Source: Rapidithrix thailandica
GTDB taxonomy: Bacteria; Bacteroidota; Bacteroidia; Cytophagales; Flammeovirgaceae
DNA: 40,276 bases
Direction: 5' to 3'
Assembly (NCBI RefSeq): GCF_039710355.1
Contig: NZ_JBDKWZ010000029.1
Location: 1 to 40,276 of the forward strand
Below, one piece after another: positions 1 to 8,900 of the stretch (positions within the stretch are counted from its first letter, which is position 1; every line of letters starts with the position of its first letter). A program made the position numbers and the translations under genes. A model generated the notes under the pieces. It was given only the letters and a program-made list of their open reading frames with translations. It did not search any database and was not told where the DNA came from.

Positions 1-3000
1 GAGGCTCCGGGGTAATAATCTCCCGCAGCATTCACATAGCCCATAAACTCCCAGGAACCCAAATCTTTTGGAATGCGATAACGCGACCGCCATAACATAC
101 TCCCCTCCCGGAAAGCCAATAAAATACCTTTGGAAACTTGGGTATCTATCTCAGGTACATGTGTCACTCCCGTAAAGCTCGGCTTCGCCTCTTTACTTAG
201 GGTAATCAGCTCACCTCCGGGGGTTATATAAGTAATTTCCTCACCGGAAATATATTTGTGAATGTCTACTTCGGAGGCCAGGTCAAGCTCTTTGTACTTG
301 TATTCACTGACAAGTTCCCCCTCTTCATCTTTTTCAAACAGGCCCCAGACGGCCACCGGGTCGTGGACCAGGTCCCATTGGTATTTGCGCAGACGCGTGC
401 CCCGCTCGGCATAGTCCATCAGGTTTTCCCGGTCTTCCGGGTACTGCTCAAAGCTGTGTTTCAAACGGAAGGCTCCGTGGCCCAACTCGTGTGCCAGGGT
501 CTTGACAAAGCCCGGCTGGCTGGAAAACTGATCGGTAAACAGGAAGCCGTACCGCTGTTTGCGCGGCATAAAGCCCTCTTTGTCCGAGGCCGAATTGCGT
601 ACCAGAAATACGTAGAGAGCGTCTTTGTCAAAATGAGGGTTGGCCTTTCTGAAAGCCCGCACCACTTTGCGCATGTCCGGGGTATAGTTGGACAACAAGC
701 CGGAACTGCCGTCATCAAAGCTTCCGTTAACAAAATCCACTTCCGGTACTTCCAGGCTTTGGAGCGGACCCAGTTCCCAGCGCACTACGGCCTGGCTGAA
801 AATACGGTTCAGCGAATCTTGCAGGCTCGGATAATTGTACGGATACGAAGTGCCGTTGACCGACACCAGGTAAAGTTTGCGGTACTCCTGGTCATAGCTG
901 ATCACATTGAGTTTGCCCAAAGGCACTTCTGCTTCCCCTTCTTTGCGGTAAGCCAGCACTTCGCTTTCTTCCTCATGTCCGAAGCCTTGTACGGTAAGTT
1001 GCAACTGTCCGTCCTTCAACCCCGGAGTGGTCTGCATCACCCCTTTCCACTGCACCTGCTCAAAGCGGGAAGTATCTCCCGACAACAAAGCCAGTACCTG
1101 GTCGGTACGCCCAGTCGCTACCGACTTCCAGGGCACAAAATAAGGTGCATCTTCCAGCACAATCTGCTCGTAATGCCTTTGTTGGCTGGGATGCTCATAG
1201 GCATCAAAACCGTATTGCGGCAGGGCTGGGTTTGGAGGAGGGGCTTTGAATTTTACATACAATTGCAAACTGTCCAAAGAGCCGTTTGGAGTAGGTGTAT
1301 TTCCATTTTGGTTTTCAACCTTCTTCACCTCCCCGTTCTTATCCACCACATAGGTATTGCCTTGTTCATCGCTGACGATTACGGGGGCGGGGGCTCCGGT
1401 TTCCGGGTCTTGCGGGCGCTCTTTTACGGTTGTATTGCCTTCGGTATCTACAATCACGACCTTTCCGTCTTCGTCCACATATACACTGTCGATCTCTCCC
1501 GGCACTTCGATCTTATCACCTATATTGTCCAAGGGGTCTGAGGGTGACTCTTCGTCTTCCGAGGGCAATTGAGGGTCTTTTCCGTTGAGCCAGTCTTCGA
1601 CCGCTTTGCCCACTCCTTGGGTCACGGCTTCCACTTCCCCGGAGATCATTTCCCGGTTTTCGTTAATCCGGATGCCGTCAAATTTGACATACAAGTTAAA
1701 CCCGGCAAAAGGAACACGGATCGAGCCCCGGCCGCTGAAAATACCGTCTCCCCCTTCTACTTTCAGCAAGACCATTTCAAATTCACCCACCTGGATTTTA
1801 TCTCCTACCATGGCGGAGGCCAACGGCACGGTATTATTAATCGGTACGGGCACAATTTTCTGTCCGCACACGTAGATCTGCCGTGTCAGGGTACGGAAAC
1901 GCTCCGGGTCGGTCCAATCGGTCACCATGCCTTTTCGCTTGCTGCCTACCCGCACTTCGTATTCCGTATCCGGCTCCAGGTTGAACAGGATCAGTTTGTC
2001 TTCGGCAATCTCCTGCCCAAACCAGGCATAGTCTTCCGAACCGGTTTTGCGGTATTCCACCCGGTAGCCTTCGGCCAACTCCGCTTCTTCCCATTGCACC
2101 CGTGCCCGGTTTTCGGCTTCGTCATCCACTTGCAAAAGCAAAGGAGCCGAAACAAAAATCTCTTCTTCGGCCATCCGGAAGCTACACACTTTGCTATAGC
2201 CCCGGTTTTTGTACAATTCCCTTCCCTCCTGGTCCATGGCCCGTACCCGCCAGGCATAAGTCAGACCGGGTTGCAATTCAGGCTCTGTGGGGCCATACAA
2301 AAGGCTGCTTTGTTGCGTCACCGTCTGATACAAAGGCGGCAAGGTTTCAAAAGCGGCTGCCGGGGGCAAGTCTCCCCGTATTTCTACCAGGCTGAATTCG
2401 TATTCGGTGTTAATGACCGCACTGGGCGAGTTGGCCAGTGGCGTCCAACTAAACATCACTGCCTGTTGCCCTTCGTACAGTTTGAGTTCCGTACCACAAT
2501 GCGGTTGATTCAACAAAGGAGGATCGCCCAAGGCAATCCAGGCTACGGCCGTTGCTTCGTGGGAAAGTGCGACCTCCGGCCTGCGGTAATCCATCACCCG
2601 GACGGTAAAGCGGTAAAATCCTTCGGGAAGGGTCCCTCCGCTGCGTTCGAATTGTTGACGGCTGATGCCGCTAAACAACAAATGACGGCTGTCAAAGTAA
2701 TCCCAGATTTCCTCTCCCGGCAATGATGCGGTCATCCCCGATTCCAAGGTAATGGGCACCGGTTGAAACTGGGGATCGGTACTGATTTTGATCCCTGCCC
2801 CTTCGATTTGGAGTTGCAGACGGACATCGTAGGTAGGCTCGGCCAAGTCCATCAACAAGAGGTGTAGCTTCAGGCGCTCCGCTCCGGGCTTTACATAATC
2901 CTGCAAATAAGGGCTGTAAGGAGCCAGCAACTGCAAGTTGGCCGATACCGGCATTCGTTGAGCCTGTACCGTTGTTCCCCAAAGGAAACTAAGGAAAACC

Positions 3001-3086
3001 AGGAGCGAGAGCTGTTTACATTTGATTTTCTGCGATGTAAAAACAAATTTCAAACATGCCTTTAAAGGGCAAAGCATCTTTTTCAT
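1..3086 (-). CDS. Secreted fibronectin type III protein with metzincin-like metallopeptidase domain (3' end outside window)
   Basis: The frame is open from an ATG at 3086 to the window edge, giving 1028 codons without a stop. A Sec signal peptide is visible (hydrophobic run LSLLVFLSFLWG, then TTVQAQ around residue 45). Two fnIII-like domains follow at roughly residues 150-370; the second has the usual ...PDTEYEVRVG... pattern. An acidic linker lies near 500-540. At residues 866-877 is HELGHGAFRLKH, followed by NLMDY, which resembles a zinc-binding HExxH helix with a third His and a metzincin Met-turn. I recall this signature from Bacteroidota fnIII proteins, some of which carry C-terminal toxin modules, but the C-terminus is not in the window. 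Proteolytic activity is inferred. It is the last visible member of a minus-strand block of exported proteins. A second in-frame ATG at 3077 is an alternative start. Long frames on the opposite strand here are shadows. Confidence 0.85.
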   Translation of the reverse strand, partial: MKKMLCPLKACLKFVFTSQKIKCKQLSLLVFLSFLWGTTVQAQRMPVSANLQLLAPYSPYLQDYVKPGAERLKLHLLLMDLAEPTYDVRLQLQIEGAGIKISTDPQFQPVPITLESGMTASLPGEEIWDYFDSRHLLFSGISRQQFERSGGTLPEGFYRFTVRVMDYRRPEVALSHEATAVAWIALGDPPLLNQPHCGTELKLYEGQQAVMFSWTPLANSPSAVINTEYEFSLVEIRGDLPPAAAFETLPPLYQTVTQQSSLLYGPTEPELQPGLTYAWRVRAMDQEGRELYKNRGYSKVCSFRMAEEEIFVSAPLLLQVDDEAENRARVQWEEAELAEGYRVEYRKTGSEDYAWFGQEIAEDKLILFNLEPDTEYEVRVGSKRKGMVTDWTDPERFRTLTRQIYVCGQKIVPVPINNTVPLASAMVGDKIQVGEFEMVLLKVEGGDGIFSGRGSIRVPFAGFNLYVKFDGIRINENREMISGEVEAVTQGVGKAVEDWLNGKDPQLPSEDEESPSDPLDNIGDKIEVPGEIDSVYVDEDGKVVIVDTEGNTTVKERPQDPETGAPAPVIVSDEQGNTYVVDKNGEVKKVENQNGNTPTPNGSLDSLQLYVKFKAPPPNPALPQYGFDAYEHPSQQRHYEQIVLEDAPYFVPWKSVATGRTDQVLALLSGDTSRFEQVQWKGVMQTTPGLKDGQLQLTVQGFGHEEESEVLAYRKEGEAEVPLGKLNVISYDQEYRKLYLVSVNGTSYPYNYPSLQDSLNRIFSQAVVRWELGPLQSLEVPEVDFVNGSFDDGSSGLLSNYTPDMRKVVRAFRKANPHFDKDALYVFLVRNSASDKEGFMPRKQRYGFLFTDQFSSQPGFVKTLAHELGHGAFRLKHSFEQYPEDRENLMDYAERGTRLRKYQWDLVHDPVAVWGLFEKDEEGELVSEYKYKELDLASEVDIHKYISGEEITYITPGGELITLSKEAKPSFTGVTHVPEIDTQVSKGILLAFREGSMLWRSRYRIPKDLGSWEFMGYVNAAGDYYPGA

Positions 3087-3580
3087 ATAGTGGATTATTT
3101 GGTATTAGAGCATGTTTAAATTTCATCCTTTGAGTCAAAAATTCCCATTTCAGGAACCTCAGTGCAGCATTTTTTCGTCAAATAATGCTATTATTCTTCT
3201 CAACAATACTTTTCTGAGAACCCCAAACTGAGAATTTTTACCACCAAAAACGAATTTCAAACTTACTCTTAGGGAAGTCGCCAGGGCGTTTTTTTATTCT
3301 TCCCTAAAGCAAAGTATCTAAAACTCTTTGTTTATGAAGTGAATTAAACTTTTTCTTTTTCCTAAAAAATGTTTCAAAAACGCCTCTTCTGTGTTACTTT
3401 TTTCAACAATAGCTTTGGCTATTGTTGAAAAAAGTGCCTTGATGAGCCGATTTTGATTCCATTTTCGGTCAAAAACTATACGTTTAAACCACTTCTATTT
3501 TAAAATTAAGTTCTCAAAAAAGAAGACATCAGAGGACGATTCGACCGGTTGTCAATCCAAGCATCATCTGTTTTACATTT
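3087..3580. other. Non-coding stretch with palindromes
   Basis: No convincing gene on either strand in these 494 bases. It contains a 9-bp perfect stem (TTAGGGAAG at 3269-3277 with CTTCCCTAA at 3299-3307, with a smaller GCC/GGC pair inside) and the dispersed repeat annotated separately. The stem could end transcription of the beta-barrel gene that stops at 3581, but it lies about 270 bases beyond that stop. No clear promoter for the gene starting at 3086 was recognised. Confidence 0.6.
3334..3442 (-). repeat. Dispersed intergenic repeat, copy 1, with 16-bp perfect hairpin
   Basis: About 108 bases here match, as the reverse complement, the stretch at 25933-26040. Shared blocks include the TGAAGTGAATTAA end, TTTCAAAAACGCCTC, TGTGTTACTTTTTTCAACAA and the AAGTGCCTTGA end. 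This copy has an intact hairpin: TTTTTTCAACAATAGC (3398-3413), loop TTTG, and its exact complement at 3418-3433. In the second copy one arm has decayed. No coding potential is visible. It is most likely a small non-autonomous or REP-like element family. Confidence 0.75.
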
Positions 3581-5320
3581 CTAAAAACTATAATTATAAT
3601 TCAAGGTCATGGTCCATTCGTCAAAATTCTGACGTTTGGCGTCTTCACTCATTTTTTTCAACCAATTGACATTCAGTGACAGGTTGTGTTTCCCCGGGTT
3701 CAAGAGCCCGCCTTTTTTCTCCTCTTTTTCTTTCTTTTTTCTCCCCGGAGCAAAGGCCGCCCGGTAGCGTACCGTCATTACTTTGCCGGCCGGATTTTCA
3801 TTGTTTTTCTGATAGTTGTAAGAAGCGAACAAACTGCTTCGCAGGGCTTTTTTGAAAAAGGAGCGGTTCACGCCCAAATTAGGTCCCAGGGTTAAAGAGC
3901 GGTTGCCCGCCATCTCACTGCGGTATCCGTTCATCGAAGCGGTAAAGCCCATATGTTGAGGTACCAGGTTGATCCGGTAGGCCAGACTGCCCGAATACAT
4001 TTGAGACTGGTTGCCGGAGCGCTCCCCATCGTTTTCATCTTTGGACATCTGAAAAGAACTGTTAAAAAACAGACTTTGCTTCACCTGATCGCCTCCGAAG
4101 TTATGTCCCACGGAGAAGTTTGCATTTTGGTTGATCTGGTAAAAATTCAAGGAGTCCAGTTCGTCTTCAAAAAAGGGATCGAAGCGGGGCCTCACCCGGG
4201 TATAGCTGGTAAAGTTGGAATAACTGGCGTTGAAATTCCATTTCGGACCTGGCACATAACCCAGGTTGACCGAGCTTACCACCCGTTTGGTGGCACTGGT
4301 TTCGGTGTCTTCCAGGTTATTGCGTTGTTGACCTACATTGGCCGAAACCGTCAGTTGATTATCCAACAATTGCAGGGAACCGCTTACCGTGATATTTTCC
4401 ATATCGTTGTTAAAATAATAAGCCCCTAAGGTCCTGTAACCGGGACCGATTCGCTCGTAGTTTAACTGCAAGGAATACGAATTTCCGGTATAGCCCAAGC
4501 TGGTATTGAAAGCATGAAAATATTGAGAGGAAGCCCGTGAGGTAAACAACGGCCGGACTTTCCCTACCAGGTTGGACGTAGATGTCTCTCCCTCCCGGGT
4601 GTCCCGGGTATAGGCGCTGGAAGCGTATTCCATCTGCACGCCCAAGCGGGAGGTGATTTGCTTCTTTCCCACGACACTTATCACCAGGTTTTCTTCCGGT
4701 CTGATTTCCGGATCGGTTACGGGCTTGGACAAGGAATTTTCATCGTCGGCCGCCCGGAACAAAATCAATTCCAGGGCATTTTGTTCGTCTCCATAGCCCA
4801 GCTTCATGCCGTAACCCATGCGTTTATACATGGGTGAAATTCCTTTGGTGGAGTCCTCTTCAATGGCCTTGTTCAGCCTTCCGTACATGGCCTGGAAGCG
4901 AAATTTCCCCGGACGTAATTCCACCGCTCCTCCGGAAAAACCGTGTCCTGCCAGGGTATAGGAAGAATAGGTGAGGTTGTGATACCCTACATACACTTTG
5001 GCCCATTTGTATTCCGGAGCCAGACTCAGCCGGTTAAAGGGCTGACGGAACGATTTGTTTTGATCACTGTAACTAAAGGAAAAGGGCACGCTCCACCCGT
5101 AAAATGAGAAGTTCAGGTTTCCGGTTAAAAACCAGGTAAAGGGTTCTCTCCGGGAAGAGATGCCGTTGGCATGATACGCCATGGTGGTGATGTTAATCCC
5201 TCCGTTGACTTTCAGCGGGTCTTTTTCTCCCAAGTTATCCAGACTTTGGGCAAAAACCTGTTGCCAGCCGCAGAAGAGCATTACCAGGAGTAGTAAATAT
5301 TTTTGCAAAACAGGATGCAT
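3581..5320 (-). CDS. Outer-membrane beta-barrel protein, 579 aa, family not recognised
   Basis: A clear signal peptide (LLLLVMLFCGWQQVFAQ, cleavage near residue 25) is followed by about 550 residues of alternating polar/hydrophobic strands rich in Tyr, Ser, Asn and Gly. The protein ends in NYNYSF, with the terminal Phe typical of outer-membrane barrels. Two segments break the strand pattern: an acidic loop near DPFFEDELDSLN and a Lys-rich run (RKKKEKEEKKGG) near the C-terminus, likely a periplasmic turn or a surface loop. No plug domain or TonB box is seen, so it is not an obvious TonB-dependent receptor. It is longer than the usual PorP/SprF proteins. It lies between the SprB-repeat protein and the fnIII metallopeptidase, so a role as their outer-membrane anchor or export partner is plausible but inferred. 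Confidence 0.88.
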   Translation of the reverse strand: MHPVLQKYLLLLVMLFCGWQQVFAQSLDNLGEKDPLKVNGGINITTMAYHANGISSRREPFTWFLTGNLNFSFYGWSVPFSFSYSDQNKSFRQPFNRLSLAPEYKWAKVYVGYHNLTYSSYTLAGHGFSGGAVELRPGKFRFQAMYGRLNKAIEEDSTKGISPMYKRMGYGMKLGYGDEQNALELILFRAADDENSLSKPVTDPEIRPEENLVISVVGKKQITSRLGVQMEYASSAYTRDTREGETSTSNLVGKVRPLFTSRASSQYFHAFNTSLGYTGNSYSLQLNYERIGPGYRTLGAYYFNNDMENITVSGSLQLLDNQLTVSANVGQQRNNLEDTETSATKRVVSSVNLGYVPGPKWNFNASYSNFTSYTRVRPRFDPFFEDELDSLNFYQINQNANFSVGHNFGGDQVKQSLFFNSSFQMSKDENDGERSGNQSQMYSGSLAYRINLVPQHMGFTASMNGYRSEMAGNRSLTLGPNLGVNRSFFKKALRSSLFASYNYQKNNENPAGKVMTVRYRAAFAPGRKKKEKEEKKGGLLNPGKHNLSLNVNWLKKMSEDAKRQNFDEWTMTLNYNYSF

Positions 5321-5391
5321 TTGGTAGTGATGGTAAAGTATTTTTTTATGATTTAGTTTTTTTTTGGAAATAGATAATTAGTATTCCGGAT

Positions 5392-5445
5392 AGTTATGCT
5401 TATTTTTTTTATTCAGTCTTATGGATTTGTTCGTTTCTTTTGTCT
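5392..5445 (+). repeat. Direct repeat, copy 1
   Basis: The sequence runs from AGTTATGCTTATTTTTTTT to GTTCGTTTCTTTTGTCT and matches 5797-5851, about 405 bases away, with a few substitutions and one length change. The two copies bracket the other palindromes in this intergenic stretch, so they may be the ends or building blocks of a compound repeat. Confidence 0.75.
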
Positions 5446-5575
5446 CTAATCTGATACAAGTTATCAGATATCAATCAACAGATGATTATTGAAAACATGA
5501 CTGAATCTGAATATAAAATAGCGCAACGGTCATCAAATGACTCGGACACATCCAAGGGTTTCACCCTTCCACCCA

Positions 5576-5608
5576 CTTACTTTTTTGTCATTACCACAAA
5601 AAAGTAAG
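5576..5608. repeat. 13-bp perfect stem-loop
   Basis: CTTACTTTTTTGT (5576-5588), loop CATTACC, then the exact complement ACAAAAAAGTAAG (5596-5608). It has T-rich and A-rich flanks in both directions, so it could stop transcription on either strand. It also resembles REP-like palindromes common between genes in Bacteroidota (recollection, not verified). Confidence 0.65.
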
Positions 5609-5621
5609 CAAAAAAACGCTA

Positions 5622-5674
5622 GTCAGAAAGATGCTGCCTCGCGTGATACCCACGCGCTTCCCCGCCTTTCTGAC
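5622..5674. repeat. Nested inverted repeat
   Basis: The outer arms GTCAGAAAG (5622-5630) and CTTTCTGAC (5666-5674) enclose an inner stem CGCGTG (5640-5645) / CACGCG (5651-5656) with a 5-base loop. This is GC-richer than its surroundings. The two-level fold suggests a structured RNA or a transposable palindrome rather than a simple terminator. Confidence 0.6.
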
Positions 5675-5796
5675 AGACCGCCCTGTTTTTATGTAACAAA
5701 CAACCATTGTTAAAGCAGTCACTTCTAACATTGACGGGTTTATACCATAAGATGTGGTTCATTATTTTAAAGTGTATTAAAAATTAATTTCCAGTT

Positions 5797-5851
5797 AGTT
5801 ATGCTTATTTTTTTTCATTTAACCTTATGGGTTTGTTCGTTTCTTTTGTCT
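5797..5851 (+). repeat. Direct repeat, copy 2
   Basis: Second copy of the element at 5392-5445. Its end is followed by a small stem, TTTCTTTTG...CAAAAGAAA, that the first copy lacks. Confidence 0.75.
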
Positions 5852-5934
5852 TGATGCAAAAGAAAAAATCAAGAAAAGTTAAAGCTCCCTCCCGCAAGAT
5901 TTTCAGGCCTGCTCACTTTTTCGTTGGACCGGGC

Positions 5935-5967
5935 AAACCTTCCAGGTTTTGAAAACCTGGAAGGTTT
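5935..5967 (-). terminator. Perfect palindrome just after the SprB-repeat gene
   Basis: AAACCTTCCAGGTTTT (5935-5950), one central G, then the exact complement at 5952-5967. It begins 10 bases after the SprB-repeat gene stop. As RNA it gives a 16-bp stem with T-runs inside the arms but no U-tract after it, so it may act as a bidirectional terminator, an mRNA-stabilising end or a REP-like unit. Confidence 0.55.
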
Positions 5968-5977
5968 AGAACCCCAT

Positions 5978-8900
5978 CTATTCAATGACCACCCGTACGC
6001 TGCGCTCATCGTTGGGAGTGACCAGTTTGAGCAAGTACATACCCGTTTGAATCCCTGTCAGGTTAAAAGGAACCGAGTGTTCGGTACTTCCTTCTTTTTT
6101 CACCCGGGCCAGCTCTTGTCCGTACAAGTCGTACACAAACAGCATCAATTCCTCTTCCCGGAACAATTTCACCTCCACAGTGAACTGTCCGCTGTTGGGG
6201 TTCGGATATACTTTTACCGATTGTATCCCGATTTCCCCCAAAGGAACCCCGCCTAACAAATCGGGTTTGTCTTCAGGCAAGTAAAACGTAAAGCGCTTTT
6301 CCAGGCTGTCCACACAGCCAGCATAATAGGCCTTCATCTTCACGGTGTAAGTTCCGGCTTGCTGGAAGGTAATTTGGGGAGCTTGAGCATTATCATCCAA
6401 TACTTGTGCAGCTCTTCCAAAATCCCAAAGTACCGAATCCGGAGCCGGATAGGAAACTTCGATCAAACTCAAAGTATCGGCAATGATGGCTTCGCTGCCT
6501 CCCAAGAAGTTGGCCTCAAACAAGATTTCCGAACGCTCCACCTTCAACTGGTCACGCATCACACAGCCATCTTTCAAGGTGAGTGTGAGCGTATAGGTGC
6601 CCGCATCCGATAAGCGCACTACCGGTTTGTTGCTGGTGAATCCGGTAGTGGAAGTCCAGGCGTATTTCGCTCCTTCAGGATGTGACGCATCCAGCAAATA
6701 ACTTTGTCCCTGGCAGAGGGTCACCGTTCCTCCCAAATCGATATTAGGCGGTTGGTTGACTACCGCCGTAGCCAAGGCCTTACAGCCTTCCGCATCGGTA
6801 ATTTCCAAACTGTACTCTCCGGCCGGGATGTCCGGAAGTATATTTTGTGTTTGTCCGTCAAAGCCCTGCCAACGATAGGTATACGGAGCGCTCCCGCCCA
6901 ACACCTGAGCTTGAACTGCCCCATCGGAAGAGCCGTAGCAAGTCACATCACTCACTGTAAATACAATCTCGATCGGGTCGTACAGGCTTTCGATGTGCAC
7001 CGGCAAGATCTGTTCACAGCCGTTGGCATCTTTTACCCGCACCGTATAGGTTTGAGCGGTCAGGCCTTCAAAAACAGGAGCCGCTTGAAATTCCTCCCCT
7101 TCCAGGGCATAGGTATACGGCTCTACACCTCCCTTGGCTTTCACTTCCAAATGACCGGAGTTGTCGCCAAAACATTTGACATCCGTTTTAGTGACTAAGG
7201 TCAACTCCAAAGGAGTGGGTTGGGTAAGTGTCACCGTTTCGCTCAACACACATCCATTCGCGTCTTTTACATACAAAATATGTTCTCCGGCCGAAAGCCC
7301 CTTCAGTACATTCCCGGTTTGAAAGTCTCCACCGTCTACGGCATAGAGGTAAGGTGTAATGCCCCCGGTTGCTTGTAAGGTGGTTTCTCCGTCCTGGGAT
7401 TCAAAACAAGTCAAATGATAACCGTTGGCGGTTTTCAAGCTATGGGTAAAGGCCAAAGCTTCATCCGGTTGGACAAATTCCAGGGCTTGTCCGTACTCTA
7501 CCCGGCAACCTTCCGCATCGGTCACCCGCACGTAATAGGTTCCTTTGCCAAAGTTGGTATTTTCATCAAACAGTTGCCAAGGGCCACCTTCTTGTGTAGC
7601 ATATTCATAGCGATAAGGCAACCAACCTCCTTTCACAATGGGCAGGATTTTCCCATCCACTTCTCCTTTACAAGCCGGGCGGTCTACATCCACCGCTTCG
7701 ATCAACAGAAGCTCCGGCTCTTCCAGACTGATGACCTCAGATACTTTTTGACAGCCTTTGGGATCGTTGACTTTCAAGCGGTAACGAGCCGCAAAAAGTT
7801 GGTCTAACTGGGTGCCCTGTCCTTGACCGTTCAGGTTGTAATCCGTCCAACCGTTGCCATCGTCAAATTGCCATTGGTAAGTGTAATTCCCGTTACCTCC
7901 GGTCACTTTGGCGGATAAAGCCCCGTTGTCGTCTCCGGAACAGGTAATATTTTGCGAAGTAATCTGTATCAAGAGTTCTTCCGGCTCCGGTACGGTGATC
8001 AATTCCGGCAAGACCAGCGAGTCCAGACAGGTCGTTTCCTGATTTTTCAATATCGCTTGATAAGCCCCACCCGGCAGATTGCTCAACTCTCCGTCTTCAC
8101 TGTGGTACTTTTGTCCGCTCATCTGATGTACCAAGGTATAGCGCAATGCGCCACTACCTCCCTGGCCCTGTAACCATACTTGTCCGTCTCCGGCCTGAAA
8201 ACAGCTTACCGGGGCCACCGAATCCAACTGCAATACCAATGGGGCGGGAGCCTGTAAACTCAACAAGGTATCGTATCCCGGACAATCTTCCCGCAATGCA
8301 TCGCGTACGGCCACTTTATAATCCCCGTTAGCGAGTGAAGAAAAAGTCCAGTTTTGTCCGGTTTTGTTCAGTGCTTCGGCAACCAAGGCATTGTTTTGAT
8401 ACAAGCGATAATGGTATTGCCCCGAACCTTGCTCCGCCCGGATGATTACTTGCCCGTTGAAAGGCTCGGAACAATCCGGGGAAATAGCTTCGGCCATTCC
8501 CTTAACCCGCGAGGGTTGTTGCACATAAACGGTAGCCGTCTCTTTCAAGCCACAAGGATCGGTAATGCTCAGGAGATACTTCCCGGCAGTCAAATTTTCG
8601 AACACCAATCCCGCCAAGGTATCCCCTTCCTGGTTCATGTTGACGGTTTGGTTAGCCTGGTAAGAACTGTCTTGCGAATCCAAGGTCAACTGGCATTCCC
8701 AGTCCCCGGGTTTTCCACCTTTAAAGCCAAAAACCACTTTTCCATCCGCCCCTCCGAAACAGGACGTTTCCTGGGAAGTAATGGTAGTAAACTGAGGAGG
8801 TGAATAGGTGCCGATGGAGACAATTGTTTTTACATTACAATTACCAATATTCCCACCTTCATTTAACAAATATAATGTATAATCCCCTGGAGCCAGACCC

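Larger units (their letters stand above)
5321..5977. other. Repeat-rich non-coding stretch between SprB-repeat gene and beta-barrel gene
   Basis: These 657 bases show no gene. They are packed with structured repeats: a ~55-base direct repeat in two copies, a 13-bp stem at 5576-5608, a nested cruciform-like structure at 5622-5674, a short AAGGG/CCCTT stem at 5554-5568 and a 16-bp perfect palindrome at 5935-5967. Short frames on the plus strand at the right end run into the antisense of the SprB-repeat gene and are not credible genes. Confidence 0.7.

Noticed and set aside
258..2726. Two long plus-strand frames (427 and 385 codons)
   Set aside because: They lie antisense to the continuous minus-strand fnIII/metallopeptidase frame, which has a signal peptide, domain patterns and a zinc motif; the plus frames show none.
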